Source of the DNA: Enhydrobacter aerosaccus
GTDB lineage: Bacteria; Pseudomonadota; Alphaproteobacteria; Reyranellales; Reyranellaceae
Direction: 5' to 3'
Length of the DNA stretch: 64,000 nucleotides
Assembly (NCBI RefSeq): GCF_900167455.1
Contig: NZ_FUWJ01000001.1
Span: forward strand, 1,798,001 to 1,862,000
Below the pieces are notes generated by a model. The model worked only from the letters and a program-made list of their open reading frames with translations, was not told where the DNA came from and did not search any database. The translations under genes and the position numbers were made by a program. Shown here piece by piece: positions 1 to 8,332 of the stretch (positions are counted from its first letter, which is position 1; each line of letters begins with the position of its first letter).

Positions 1-189
1 CGAACGGCCTCTCCGGGTCCTTTGGTGAATAGTGTTCACGCATCAATGATCACGGCCGGCCTGGCCCTGGCGACCTGGGCCGGTGGCGCGGCGATCGATG
101 CCGGCCATGGCCTTTCTTCACCGCTGTGGATTGGTGTCGTGCTCGGGCTTCTGGGCTTGCTCAGTCTGGCGCCGCCGGGCTTGCGATGA
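1..189 (+). CDS. MFS transporter, C-terminal fragment (partial at window edge)
   Basis: The frame starting at base 1 is open to a TGA at 187-189 and gives 62 residues with no start inside the window, so this is the 3' end of a longer gene. The residues form two hydrophobic stretches separated by a short Gly-rich loop (around ITAGLALATWAGG and then WIGVVLGLLGLL). That pattern is typical of the last two transmembrane helices of DHA1-type major facilitator drug or sugar efflux proteins. This would be an inner-membrane proton-coupled exporter; the substrate cannot be judged. It is convergent with the end of the gas-vesicle operon and is probably unrelated to it. Confidence 0.6.
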   Translation, partial: RTASPGPLVNSVHASMITAGLALATWAGGAAIDAGHGLSSPLWIGVVLGLLGLLSLAPPGLR

Positions 190-306
190 CGACGGTCATT
201 GCGCCGAGATTGACGAATCTGTCGATTGGGTCGGGGAGCCTTTGGGAGAAGTGGTCCAATATTGTCCATGGCCGAAGTAGTATCGGCACCGCATTCTCGG
301 AGGTGA

Positions 307-918
307 TCAAGTAGCCGCCGCGTTACGCAGAAGGTCCGTCAGGGACAGGACTTCGATGCTCTCCGGCAGCATTGCCGTTGCGTTGTGCATCGCTCCCAGG
401 AAGAGAAGGCCCGTCTCTCCCTCCTGCAGCGTCTTGTCGATGCGCGCCGCGATGAAGCGATCCCGTCGATCGAGCAGGTCGCGCAGGACCATCGACTTTT
501 CGGCGTCATCTGCGGAAGCTGCCTCACCGCCGCTCGGCCCCAGCGACGAGTTCATGATCAGCTCGTACTCCTTGCGAAGCAGATCCGGATCTTCCGTTCC
601 CTCTATCCGCGCGCCGCGGCCGGCAAGCTTCTGGAGAATCCTGTAGTTCGCGCCGCCCTGTTCTGCGAGATCTCGAACGATCCTCTCCTCCTGGCCGCAG
701 ACGGGAAGACCGTCCTGATAGATCCTGAGCCTGGCATAATCGACAGGGAGGTGATCCATCACCTGCTCGAGCGCCTTCCAGAACTGCGCCAGCGCTTCGC
801 GGCTCGCGCGCCAGGCTTGCTCGCCCCCCTTGTCGATATAGGCCTGGCGCACGCGATCCTGGATGGGGCCGAGGTCCGTCTGGCTATGGACGATGGGAAC
901 ATGAACGATACGTCTCAA
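307..918 (-). CDS. Conserved-looking hypothetical protein, last gene of the gas-vesicle operon
   Basis: A 203-residue soluble protein with no signal peptide or membrane segment. It starts 12 bases after the stop of the CDC48-type ATPase gene and so probably belongs to the same transcript. The N-terminus (VHVPIVHS) and a segment near residue 175 (LLFLGAMHNATAML) are the most distinctive parts, and the middle is rich in charged helices. I do not recognise a family. Being the last cistron of a gvp operon suggests an accessory role in vesicle assembly or control, but the sequence does not show a function. Confidence 0.6.
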   Translation of the reverse strand: MRRIVHVPIVHSQTDLGPIQDRVRQAYIDKGGEQAWRASREALAQFWKALEQVMDHLPVDYARLRIYQDGLPVCGQEERIVRDLAEQGGANYRILQKLAGRGARIEGTEDPDLLRKEYELIMNSSLGPSGGEAASADDAEKSMVLRDLLDRRDRFIAARIDKTLQEGETGLLFLGAMHNATAMLPESIEVLSLTDLLRNAAAT

Positions 919-930
919 CGGGTGCTCCCA

Positions 931-3126
931 TTAGAACCCCGACGTTATCACGCGCCCACCGGCGGTGCCATGAAGGGCGGCCTCGAAGTGGCGTCGCCCA
1001 ATGACGAGGTCCTCTCCCTTTCCGACTGCCCCCGAGGGTCCGGCCAGATACTCCCGGATCGCCGCCAGGCTGGCATTGCGGCATGCGAGCTCGATATCGG
1101 CGCCGCTCTGACCGTTGCTCGGCGCCCCCGCCAATGCCGCAAGATCGACGTCGTCGGCCAGCGGCCGCGCGCGCGTATGGACCTTCAGGATTTCGAGACG
1201 GGCGATCGCGTCCGGCAACGGCAGCTTGATCAGGAAGTCGAACCGACCGGCCCGCAGCAAGGCCGGATCGACCAGATCCTTCCGGTTGGTGGCGGCCAGC
1301 ACGACGACCCCGCGAAGCTCCTGGACGCCGTCCATCTCCGTCAGCAGCTGGGCAATGGTCCGGTCGGTCACCGATGTCGCCTCGCTGCCGCCCCGCCGTG
1401 GCGCAATGCTGTCGATCTCGTCCAGGAAGACGATGCAGGGCGAAGCAAGCTTTGCCTTGTGGAACAGATCCCTGACGGCCCGCTCCGTCTCTCCCACCCA
1501 TCGGCTCATCAGCGCCGGCCCCTTGACCGAGATGAAGTTCGCGCCGCTTTCGGTCGCAACCGCCTTGGCGAGAAGCGTCTTGCCGACACCCGGCGGTCCA
1601 TAGAGCAGGATTCCCTTGGGCGGAACGATCGCCGCCTTCTTAAACAGGTCGGGATGCAGCGCAGGCCACTCGATCGATTCCTTCAGGATGCGCTTGGCTT
1701 CCTCGAGACCGCCGACATCGGCCCATTTGACGTCGGCAACTTCGGTGAATACCTCCCGGATCGCCGATGGCTCGACGAGCGTCAGCGCTTCATCGAAATC
1801 CTCGACGCCGACCGTCAGCTTCTGCAGAACCTCGACCGGTATCTGGTCCTGGCTCAGGTCGAAGGTCGGAAACATCCGACGCAGCCGCGCCATCGCCGCC
1901 TCGCGACACAGCGATTGCAGGTCCGCGCCGACGAAGCCGTGCGTGACCTGAGCGAGGCGATCGAGACTTACATCCTCCGCCAAGGGCATGCCGCGCGTAT
2001 GGACCTGCAGGATCTGTAGCCGTCCCGGCTTGTCGGGGACGCCAATGGTGATCTCGCGGTCGAATCGTCCCGGGCGACGCAGCGCCGGATCGATCGCGTC
2101 CGGAAGATTGGTAGCGCCGATGACGATCACCTGGCCCCTGCTCTGGAGCCCATCCATCAGCGTCAGCAACTGCGACACGACCCGACGTTCGACCTGCTGC
2201 TCGCTGCCCAGCCCGGTGCGCTTGGGCGCGATCGCATCGATCTCGTCGAGAAAGATGATGCTGGGTCCCTTGGCGGCCTGCTCGAAGACCTTCCTCAGAT
2301 GGGCTTCGCTCTCGCCATAGAACTTGTGCATGATCTCCGGCCCGCTCAGGCCGAAGAACTTGGCGTCGGTCTCGTTTGCGACCGCGCGGGCGATCAGGGT
2401 CTTGCCGCAACCCGGCGGCCCTTGCAGCAGCACCCCCTTCGGCGGATCGATGCCCATCTGCTCGAATATCTCGGGATGCCGCAGCGGCAGTTCGATCATC
2501 TCGCGGATCGACGAGAGCTCGCGTTGCAGCCCGCCGATATCCTCGTAGGCGATGCGCTCCCGCGCCTGGCTGGCCTGCTGCTGGCTGACATCGATGGACG
2601 TGGTCGAGCTGATGACGACCGGTCCCGCCGGCACCGTCTTCAGAACGGTAAAGTCCCGCGTGCGCGTGCCCATGAGCGTGGCGCGGACCCGGTCCCCTTC
2701 CGTGATCACCAGCCCTTCGAGGAGCTTGGCGACATAGTCCTTGCGCGTTCCCGCCCGCGGCAGTTCCGCCGGGGCCAGCTTGACCCGGGCGGCCACTGCA
2801 TATCGCGTCGTCTCCAGGCGAATCCTGTCGCCCAGGCTGACCTTGGCATTGTCGCGGGTCAGCCCGTCGATCTGGACGATCCCTTTGCCCCGATCCATGG
2901 GGAAAGCGGGCATCGCCTTCGCGGCGGTTTCCCGATCGCCGATGAGGCGGACCACATCTCCCGGATTGATCCCGAGGGCCGCCATGTCCGCCGGATCGAC
3001 TCGGACCAGACCGCGGCCGACGTCCCTGGCGAGCGCCTCCGCGACTTTCCGGGAAAGTTCCTCAGGAGGCTTCGTCGCGCCGGGTGTGGACATTACGTCG
3101 TCGGATATATCCGCCATGTCAGACAT
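931..3126 (-). CDS. CDC48/VAT-type double AAA+ ATPase of the gas-vesicle operon
   Basis: A 731-residue protein with the full CDC48 layout. An N-terminal double-psi-barrel-like region (about 20-180) is followed by AAA domain D1 with Walker A GPPGCGKT at 236-243 and Walker B IIFLDEID at 290-297. Domain D2 has GPPGVGKT at 510-517 and IVFLDEID at 565-572. Arginine-finger segments (RRPGRFD and LRAGRFD) are present in both domains, so both should hydrolyse ATP. Proteins of this family form hexamers that unfold or extract proteins. The start ATG overlaps the gvpK stop by 8 bases, showing translational coupling. A role in remodelling vesicle proteins is inferred from position only. Confidence 0.9.
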   Translation of the reverse strand: MSDMADISDDVMSTPGATKPPEELSRKVAEALARDVGRGLVRVDPADMAALGINPGDVVRLIGDRETAAKAMPAFPMDRGKGIVQIDGLTRDNAKVSLGDRIRLETTRYAVAARVKLAPAELPRAGTRKDYVAKLLEGLVITEGDRVRATLMGTRTRDFTVLKTVPAGPVVISSTTSIDVSQQQASQARERIAYEDIGGLQRELSSIREMIELPLRHPEIFEQMGIDPPKGVLLQGPPGCGKTLIARAVANETDAKFFGLSGPEIMHKFYGESEAHLRKVFEQAAKGPSIIFLDEIDAIAPKRTGLGSEQQVERRVVSQLLTLMDGLQSRGQVIVIGATNLPDAIDPALRRPGRFDREITIGVPDKPGRLQILQVHTRGMPLAEDVSLDRLAQVTHGFVGADLQSLCREAAMARLRRMFPTFDLSQDQIPVEVLQKLTVGVEDFDEALTLVEPSAIREVFTEVADVKWADVGGLEEAKRILKESIEWPALHPDLFKKAAIVPPKGILLYGPPGVGKTLLAKAVATESGANFISVKGPALMSRWVGETERAVRDLFHKAKLASPCIVFLDEIDSIAPRRGGSEATSVTDRTIAQLLTEMDGVQELRGVVVLAATNRKDLVDPALLRAGRFDFLIKLPLPDAIARLEILKVHTRARPLADDVDLAALAGAPSNGQSGADIELACRNASLAAIREYLAGPSGAVGKGEDLVIGRRHFEAALHGTAGGRVITSGF

Positions 3127-3403
3127 CCCTTGCCAATTCGCCCAGCGAGCCGAGCTTGAGCGTCAGTTCCTCGTCGCCGAACCCGAAATGCGCCTTGAGC
3201 TCGCTCATCTTCTCTTCCAGCCGCAGAAGCGCGAGACCGAGTCGCTCGACCTCGTCGTCATTCAAGACGCCACTGTCGACGCGGCGGATCGCCTGGCGCT
3301 CGACGAGCTGCCGCAGGGTCTCCACGAGTGCCAGCACAAGCTTGACCAGATCATCGCCGGCCTTGTCGGGATCGACCGTCTTCGCTTCCAGCAACTTCGT
3401 CAT
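3119..3403 (-). CDS. gvpK: Gas vesicle protein GvpK
   Basis: A 94-residue protein matching GvpK: an N-terminal stretch with DPDKAGDDLVKLVLALVETLRQLVERQAIRRVD, then a second helix EEVERLG-like region (NDDEVERLGLALLRLEEKM). GvpK is a conserved minor protein needed for vesicle formation in many bacteria. The ATG at 3403 was chosen because it forms an ATGA overlap with the stop of the preceding gvpF/L gene; 17 more codons are open upstream but lie inside that gene. The end overlaps the CDC48-type ATPase start, so the three genes are coupled. Confidence 0.9.
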   Translation of the reverse strand: MTKLLEAKTVDPDKAGDDLVKLVLALVETLRQLVERQAIRRVDSGVLNDDEVERLGLALLRLEEKMSELKAHFGFGDEELTLKLGSLGELARDV

Positions 3404-4122
3404 GGCAACCCCACGCCGAACAAGGAAGGCGCGACAAACGAATAAGGGGTCCACGGTCCGGTCCAGGACAACCCGATCGCGGGATGATCGGACTGGAAGC
3501 GTTCGAGCGCGGCCTGGAGCGTCGCCAGTTGGTCGCGGCCGAGCAGGCAGGATACGGACACTGCGTGATCGCCCTCCGGCGCAACCGAACAGACGAGATC
3601 CTCCGCGCCGACATCGATATAGGCCGACAACATCTTCCCGACGCGCTCGGCCCGCGCTTCCCGGCCCATCTCGGCGGCATGGTGTCGGCGGCGAGCACGC
3701 AGATAGGCCGTGCCTCGACCTCCGCCGATCGCGTCGACCGTCGGCGTCTCAGAGGGAACAGGATGCGCCTCGTGCTCTCGCTCGTCGACGATGCGGAGCG
3801 CGATCTCGACCTTGCCGCGCACACGCCCAAGGCCCCTTACCAGATCGTCGGACGCCTCCATGAGCCGGTCCGTCAGTGTCTCGCGGTCGCGGCAGATCGT
3901 CCCGAACCGCAGCGGCAGCACGGCATGATCCTGCATGAGCTGCCGGAGCACTTGCTCATGCCGCCACACACCCTGCGGCGTTGTTTCGATGCCGCCTTGC
4001 GCAAGCTTGCTCGCCGCCGCGGCAAGGCAGCCGGCAGGAACCGCAAAGACGTCACTGTTCAGCAACCCCGCACCGCGAAGGACCTCGAAGGCGTTGTCCG
4101 CGATGCCGTAGACGTAAAGCAT
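3400..4122 (-). CDS. Gas vesicle protein GvpF/GvpL family (copy 1)
   Basis: About 240 residues starting at MLYVYGIAD, the typical start of GvpF/L proteins. Family marks include the HEQVLRQLMQDHAVLPLRFGT segment and a C-terminal TGPWTPYSF motif, which corresponds to the GPWPPYSF signature. GvpF/L proteins are accessory proteins that bind the shell protein and help nucleate vesicle assembly. The reading frame is open further upstream, but the alignment and the 2-base gap after the upstream GvpA-family gene support the ATG at 4122. One of four GvpF/L genes in this operon; whether it is F or L cannot be told by eye. Confidence 0.9.
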   Translation of the reverse strand: MLYVYGIADNAFEVLRGAGLLNSDVFAVPAGCLAAAASKLAQGGIETTPQGVWRHEQVLRQLMQDHAVLPLRFGTICRDRETLTDRLMEASDDLVRGLGRVRGKVEIALRIVDEREHEAHPVPSETPTVDAIGGGRGTAYLRARRRHHAAEMGREARAERVGKMLSAYIDVGAEDLVCSVAPEGDHAVSVSCLLGRDQLATLQAALERFQSDHPAIGLSWTGPWTPYSFVAPSLFGVGLP

Positions 4123-4124
4123 CG

Positions 4125-4349
4125 TCAGCTCTCCCCGCGTGCGATCGGCATGCTGCCCTTCCGCGGCGAGGAGCGGTACTTCTCCATGGTCGAACAGGAG
4201 GCAACGAGAACCCTCAGCCCGACATAGACCAGTTCCACACCCGCCAGGGAGATCGTCGCGTCGCCCCACAGGACCACGCCCTTGTTCAGCGCCCGGTCGA
4301 GGAGATCGGCCAGGGCCAGTTCGCCGTCATGCGCCGTCTGGACAGGCAT
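4125..4349 (-). CDS. GvpA-family minor shell protein (GvpJ/GvpM type)
   Basis: A 74-residue protein with the GvpA-family core: LADLLDRALNKGVVLWGD, then SLAGVELVYVGLRVLVAS. The second half lacks the long tail of GvpJ and is closest in size to GvpM or GvpS. These minor relatives of GvpA help start and shape the vesicle. The start at 4349 lies inside the 3' end of the upstream gvpF/L gene (23-base overlap). The C-terminus (SSPRKGSMPIARGES) is basic and not shell-like. Confidence 0.85.
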   Translation of the reverse strand: MPVQTAHDGELALADLLDRALNKGVVLWGDATISLAGVELVYVGLRVLVASCSTMEKYRSSPRKGSMPIARGES

Positions 4350-5166
4350 CTCCCCCTCCTTCCAGCTGACCGTCGACGAAGCTGAAGGGCGGCCACGGGC
4401 CGGTGACCTCGTAGTGCAGGCCGAGATCCGAACGGCTTTGGACCACCACCTCGAGGCGTGACAGGAAGCGCTCCTCGCCCGATCGCGGCACGAGGAAGGC
4501 GCCGTTCCAGACCATGTCCTCACCGCGTCCATGGACAGCCGCTGGTTGGAGTTTCAGCGGCGCACTGGCCCGTGCCAGCTCGCAAAGAGCCTGCCGACTC
4601 ACGTCGACTTCGTGTGCCACGGCGCGATCGGTTTCCTCCGTGCGCAGACGCTCCAGGCGACGACGCAGGAAGAACGCTCGTCCCTCCGCCAGCCCGGACA
4701 GTTCCTTTTCCGCCGCCTGCACGACCGCCGACGTCGCGCTCAGCTGCCGAGCGGCGACGGCGCGATCGCAGAATATCTTCACGCCCCATTCGCGCGCGCC
4801 ATCGATGCGGCCAAGCGCATCCATGAGTCCGCAGCGATTCTTCTCCAGCGCGTCGGTCACGCCTCGATCGTCCTGAAACAGCGCGCCGAAGCGCATGGGC
4901 AGTACGGTCTGCGCGTCGATTGCCTGCTGGAGCACGCGGTGATGTTCCAGGACCAGGGCCGTGGCCCGATCTGGATCCTTGAGCTGCTCCTCGAACGGGA
5001 TGCCGGCCTTCGACAGATCCACGGCACTCGCGATCGCTGCCAGGCCATACCCTGCTATGGCTCGAAGCGCGCCACCATCGAGGCCTGCAACCGGCGGCAC
5101 AGGCGCAGGCCCGCCATCGGCCGCATCGCGGACGATGCCATAGATGTAGATGCGATGCCCTTCCAT
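4327..5166 (-). CDS. Gas vesicle protein GvpF/GvpL family (copy 2)
   Basis: About 279 residues beginning MEGHRIYIYGIVRD. It contains the family segment EHHRVLQQAIDAQTVLPMRFGALF and ends with VTGPWPPFSFVDGQLE, the conserved GPWPPYSF-like block. The GvpF/L role is as accessory assembly factors binding GvpA. The start at 5166 gives the canonical N-terminus; 26 more codons upstream are open but non-homologous. It overlaps the following GvpA-family gene by 23 bases. The gap to the upstream gene end (5183) is 16 bases. Confidence 0.9.
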   Translation of the reverse strand: MEGHRIYIYGIVRDAADGGPAPVPPVAGLDGGALRAIAGYGLAAIASAVDLSKAGIPFEEQLKDPDRATALVLEHHRVLQQAIDAQTVLPMRFGALFQDDRGVTDALEKNRCGLMDALGRIDGAREWGVKIFCDRAVAARQLSATSAVVQAAEKELSGLAEGRAFFLRRRLERLRTEETDRAVAHEVDVSRQALCELARASAPLKLQPAAVHGRGEDMVWNGAFLVPRSGEERFLSRLEVVVQSRSDLGLHYEVTGPWPPFSFVDGQLEGGGDACPDGA

Positions 5167-5182
5167 GGACAGTGCCGCCTCT

Positions 5183-6280
5183 CTATCTCGCGCCGTCGAA
5201 GGCGCTCTCCTGCCGCCGGACGAAGACGTGAATCGACGTGGCATTGGTCGTCTCCGCTAGCCCGCCCCGCGCATTCGCGGATTGCTCCCCGTCTCCGCGC
5301 CTGAAAGTCGCGTTCGCGACGAGAAGTTGATAGGCCTCCGTCAGTGCGGCCATCCGTGCGCCGTCATCGGCGCCGGCACCGGCAAGATCGGGATGAAGGC
5401 TCCTGGCCAGACGGCGATAGGCAGCTCGCACCTCGTCAGAAGTCGCACTCTGTTCCACATCCAGCAGGCGACGAGCTTGGACCAACGTCGCGGGATCGAC
5501 TGCCTGAATCTCCACGGTCGCGAAGCTGTAGGGAGCGGACGGTCCGACGCACCGGAACATCAACCGGCCATCATAGGCGGCATCGAGCGCCTCCAGATGC
5601 TGGTAAAAGGCCTGCACGCCATCCGCTCGGGTCAGCAACACCAGGTGCAAGACAACCTGATCCGCCGTCGGCGGATAGGCAATGACATCTTCCGCCGCGG
5701 ATCGCAGCTGCTCGAGAAGCGACGAGGCGAGCGTCGCACGGCGGCCGTCGAGCACGCTTTTCACCAGCTTTCCGAGTTCGGCCCGCGCGGCCTGGTCGTC
5801 GGCGGCGCCTTCCCGCTCCAGCTTGCGCTTCAAGGACGCGATGGCCTCGTCCCGCGCCAGTTCGGGAAGCACTTTCTTGAGATCCCAGCTGACGAGAAGT
5901 TCCATCTGCACGCATGCGCCTAGACGATCGAAAGCCGCCTGGAACGCCGCTTTCCCTTTCTCGAGAATGACGCGCACGCTTCCTTCGTCTGGAGCCAGCG
6001 TTCCGAACTTCACGGGCAGCAAAGGGCTTGCGCGCATGATCTGTTCGATCGTGCGCTGGTGCGACAGAAGGCGCGGCGCCAGTTGTTCGCGGGTCTGTCC
6101 CGGTTCACCGACATCCACGCCGTCGCCGATGACAGCGGCAAATGGACCCGCAGAAATGGCGTCCAGACGGCTGCCGGGTGACATCGAGCCGAACTTCTCC
6201 GCAACTCCCGGGCATGCCGGGACGATGGCATAGACGTAGATTGGCGGGGTGGACCCCAAGCTTCCGTCCTGAAGGCTCAT
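5183..6280 (-). CDS. GvpF/GvpL protein fused to a C-terminal J domain
   Basis: A 365-residue protein. Residues about 12-255 are a GvpF/L domain (PIYVYAIVPACPG near the start, then SHQRTIEQIMRASPLLPVKFGTL, then CVGPSAPYSF). Residues about 267-322 form a J domain: ARRLLDVEQSATSDEVRAAYRRLARSLHPD, with the HPD motif at 296-298 followed by the third helix. J domains recruit and stimulate DnaK-type Hsp70. The fusion therefore suggests direct delivery of Hsp70 to nascent vesicle protein, which is an inference. The ATG at 6280 makes an ATGA overlap with the gvpJ stop, which fixes the start; 42 open codons upstream are not used. Confidence 0.9.
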   Translation of the reverse strand: MSLQDGSLGSTPPIYVYAIVPACPGVAEKFGSMSPGSRLDAISAGPFAAVIGDGVDVGEPGQTREQLAPRLLSHQRTIEQIMRASPLLPVKFGTLAPDEGSVRVILEKGKAAFQAAFDRLGACVQMELLVSWDLKKVLPELARDEAIASLKRKLEREGAADDQAARAELGKLVKSVLDGRRATLASSLLEQLRSAAEDVIAYPPTADQVVLHLVLLTRADGVQAFYQHLEALDAAYDGRLMFRCVGPSAPYSFATVEIQAVDPATLVQARRLLDVEQSATSDEVRAAYRRLARSLHPDLAGAGADDGARMAALTEAYQLLVANATFRRGDGEQSANARGGLAETTNATSIHVFVRRQESAFDGAR

Positions 6281-6603
6281 AGCGGCTGCTCCTTGGTCGC
6301 CTGTCCCGCCAATAGCCCCTCGATACGCTCCAGCCGCTGCTGAAGTAGCTCGGTCTGCTCCGACGACGCCTTGGTTTGCGAGGTCAGGTATGGATCCGCC
6401 TCCCACCAGTTGATTCCCATCTCGATCGCCTTGTCGACCGATGCCACCAGGAGGCGCAGCCTGATATTGAGCAGTTCGACACCGACAAGCGAGATCGTGA
6501 CATCGCCGGCGATGACAATGCCTTTGTCGAGAATTCGATCGAGGATATCCGCAAGGGACGAGCCCTGGATCGAATGCTCCATGCGTCCGTTCGTGACCGC
6601 CAT
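6277..6603 (-). CDS. gvpJ: Gas vesicle protein GvpJ
   Basis: A 108-residue member of the GvpA family: [40 protein letters not shown] is followed by the GvpJ-type extension DKAIEMGINWWEADPYL. The C-terminal 35 residues form a charged helix likely to be a coiled coil. GvpJ is a minor shell component implicated in tip formation and vesicle width. Codon 8 (6582) is a possible alternative start. The stop overlaps the GvpF/L-J start by four bases (ATGA). Confidence 0.9.
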   Translation of the reverse strand: MAVTNGRMEHSIQGSSLADILDRILDKGIVIAGDVTISLVGVELLNIRLRLLVASVDKAIEMGINWWEADPYLTSQTKASSEQTELLQQRLERIEGLLAGQATKEQPL

Positions 6604-6628
6604 GCTCCGACTCCGCTGACAGTATTCG

Positions 6629-6901
6629 TTAACCCAGTGCCGCCGCCGTCTCGATCAGGGTTGCGGTCTTGCGACGCAACGTCGAGATCCCTCGGCAGAG
6701 GCGGCAATTCTCGTTGCCGGGATCGTAGGCATCACACTCCAGCAGCCTCGACACCTGCTCCAGGAGCTGGTTCGCCAGTTCCCTCTTGTCGCTCGACGGT
6801 GCCCGATTGATCGCCATCGACAGCCGACGGATCTCTTCTTCGACGGCGTCGAAGATGTCGATCGGGCACGCGATGCGTGGCGGAGCATCGTCGATCGTCA
6901 T
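6629..6901 (-). CDS. Small Cys-containing hypothetical protein in the gvp operon
   Basis: A 90-residue acidic, mostly helical protein. It carries a motif with four cysteines in total; the cluster near residues 56-69 reads CDAYDPGNENCRLC, which could bind a metal or form disulfides. No family is recognised with certainty. The start at 6901 overlaps the gvpO stop (ATGA), and gvpJ follows 25 bases downstream, so it is an integral part of the operon. A vesicle-assembly role is inferred from position only. Confidence 0.7.
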   Translation of the reverse strand: MTIDDAPPRIACPIDIFDAVEEEIRRLSMAINRAPSSDKRELANQLLEQVSRLLECDAYDPGNENCRLCRGISTLRRKTATLIETAAALG

Positions 6902-7257
6902 TGATCCTGTCCGACCTGGTCCCGGAAATACCGGCTGCCCCGGTGATAGGTGACGATGTCGCCGGTCTCGTCGAGGATGACCTCATAGCTGGCGAGGACA
7001 TCCGTTGCCGACGGGATGCGACGCAGTTCGACGACGGTGACGGAAAGCCGCCAGCCGTCGTCCGTCCGCTCGAAAGCGGACACGCTGTCGACCTTGTAGC
7101 CCGTCAGATGCTGCAGCTCGTCGCGGGCTCGCGCGATGATCGCGACCGCGGTCGAAAAGGCCTGGCGCTTGCGCGTGCGCACAGGCGGCGGTTCCTTGCT
7201 TTCCAGCGCCTCCGGGCGAGGGCTGGATGGCGTAGCGATATCGGTACGTTCAGTCAT
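6898..7257 (-). CDS. gvpO: Gas vesicle protein GvpO
   Basis: A 119-residue protein. The N-terminal 30 residues are basic and probably disordered. The C-terminal GvpO domain reads LTGYKVDSVSAFERTDDGWRLSVTVVELRRIPSATDVLASYEV, then a short beta hairpin ending GSRYFRDQ. GvpO is a conserved accessory protein in actinobacterial, archaeal and proteobacterial gvp clusters, required for vesicles in some hosts. It overlaps gvpG upstream by 8 bases and the Cys-containing ORF downstream by 4 bases. Confidence 0.9.
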   Translation of the reverse strand: MTERTDIATPSSPRPEALESKEPPPVRTRKRQAFSTAVAIIARARDELQHLTGYKVDSVSAFERTDDGWRLSVTVVELRRIPSATDVLASYEVILDETGDIVTYHRGSRYFRDQVGQDQ

Positions 7258-7495
7258 TCTCGACCTCTTGGAGTTCCTTCAATTTCTGCAACAACACGGC
7301 CTCTCGGGCGTCGTATTCCTCGACGTCGATCGCACCGAGATCGAGCTCCAGCTCGAGTTCGCTCAGAGCGCCGGTGATCTTGTTCCGATCCCAGCGCTCC
7401 GCGTTCGCTTCTTCTTCGATCTTGCGGGCGATCCAAAGAACGCCCCCGACCGGAGCGCTGACGGGAAGCGTCAGCAGGCGAGCCAGCATGCCCAT
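7250..7495 (-). CDS. gvpG: Gas vesicle protein GvpG
   Basis: An 81-residue protein with the GvpG pattern: a hydrophobic N-terminus (MLARLLTLPVSAPVGGVLWIARKI) followed by a charged coiled-coil region ending in LLQKLKELQE. GvpG is a minor accessory protein thought to act with GvpF/L and GvpA during nucleation. It starts 3 bases after the stop of the preceding gvpF/L gene and overlaps gvpO by 8 bases. Confidence 0.9.
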   Translation of the reverse strand: MGMLARLLTLPVSAPVGGVLWIARKIEEEANAERWDRNKITGALSELELELDLGAIDVEEYDAREAVLLQKLKELQEVEND

Positions 7496-7498
7496 GTG

Positions 7499-8332
7499 TC
7501 ACCTCTCCCAATTGATCGCGATGTTGACAAAATTGTACGGCGGCACCGGTCCGACATACTTGAACATCAGCCGCTCGCTGAATTCCTGATCGAGCTGCCT
7601 GATCGCCTCGTCCAACGCCGGAACATCCCCACGTTCGACGAGAAAGGCGGCATTGAGGACCATGCGATCGCTGATGATCTTGTTGGTCCTGATATCGCGC
7701 ATGAAGGGCCGCAGCCGCGACAGGATCAGCTCCTCGTCGCGTGCCCGGATGGCCGTCAATGCCTTCTCGACTTCCTCGCCCAGCTGGATGCGCTGATAGT
7801 AGCTTTCCTCCAGCGAGCGCCCCTGCAGCGCGTCGCGCAGCTTGCGGACGCGCGCATTCTCACGGACGATTTCGCCGAAGGCGACGCCCTCGTGCCAGAA
7901 TGCCTTGAGGCCGAACTCCGAACGCCCGCGCATTTTCTCGAGCATGGCCGACAGTTCGCCATAACGCGGCACCAGGAGTTGCCGCTCGACCGACTCGGCG
8001 CTGGAAGCGACAGTGCCAAAGCGCAATGGCAGAAGATCGAACTCCTTCATCACCTCTTCGAGGACCACCGTGTGCGCCATCATGTTCCGGCGGCTTCGTT
8101 CGTAGTCGATCGTCGGCGAGTCGCTGACGACGGCGGCCATTTGCCGGTGGTTGATGGTGTGCACCTTGTCGCCGCGTTCGCCAATGCCGCGGTTCTTGAA
8201 CTCCCGTGGCTCGTCGCAGGCGATGATGGCGTAGACGTACTTTCCCTCGGCGAGATCCTGAGGCCTGGCCTTGCGGTCCTCGACTGACTTCGCCGCCGTC
8301 CGTCCGGCGATATATGCTTCCGGCGGGTTCAT
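7499..8332 (-). CDS. Gas vesicle protein GvpF/GvpL family (copy 3)
   Basis: A 277-residue protein. After an N-terminal extension of about 30 residues it has KYVYAIIACDEP, then MMAHTVVLEEVMKEFDLLPLRFGTV, and ends with FKYVGPVPPYNFVNIAI, the family C-terminal signature. It is the first GvpF/L gene to be transcribed and is probably the canonical GvpF or GvpL, the others being paralogues. The start overlaps the gvpH stop (ATGA at 8329-8332). Confidence 0.9.
   Translation of the reverse strand: MNPPEAYIAGRTAAKSVEDRKARPQDLAEGKYVYAIIACDEPREFKNRGIGERGDKVHTINHRQMAAVVSDSPTIDYERSRRNMMAHTVVLEEVMKEFDLLPLRFGTVASSAESVERQLLVPRYGELSAMLEKMRGRSEFGLKAFWHEGVAFGEIVRENARVRKLRDALQGRSLEESYYQRIQLGEEVEKALTAIRARDEELILSRLRPFMRDIRTNKIISDRMVLNAAFLVERGDVPALDEAIRQLDQEFSERLMFKYVGPVPPYNFVNIAINWER

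Noticed and set aside
385..2019. Long plus-strand open frame (544 codons) opposite the CDC48-type gene
   Set aside because: It lies antisense to a clearly recognised AAA+ ATPase; its translation is rich in Arg/Gln with no domain and is a by-product of high-GC codon use.
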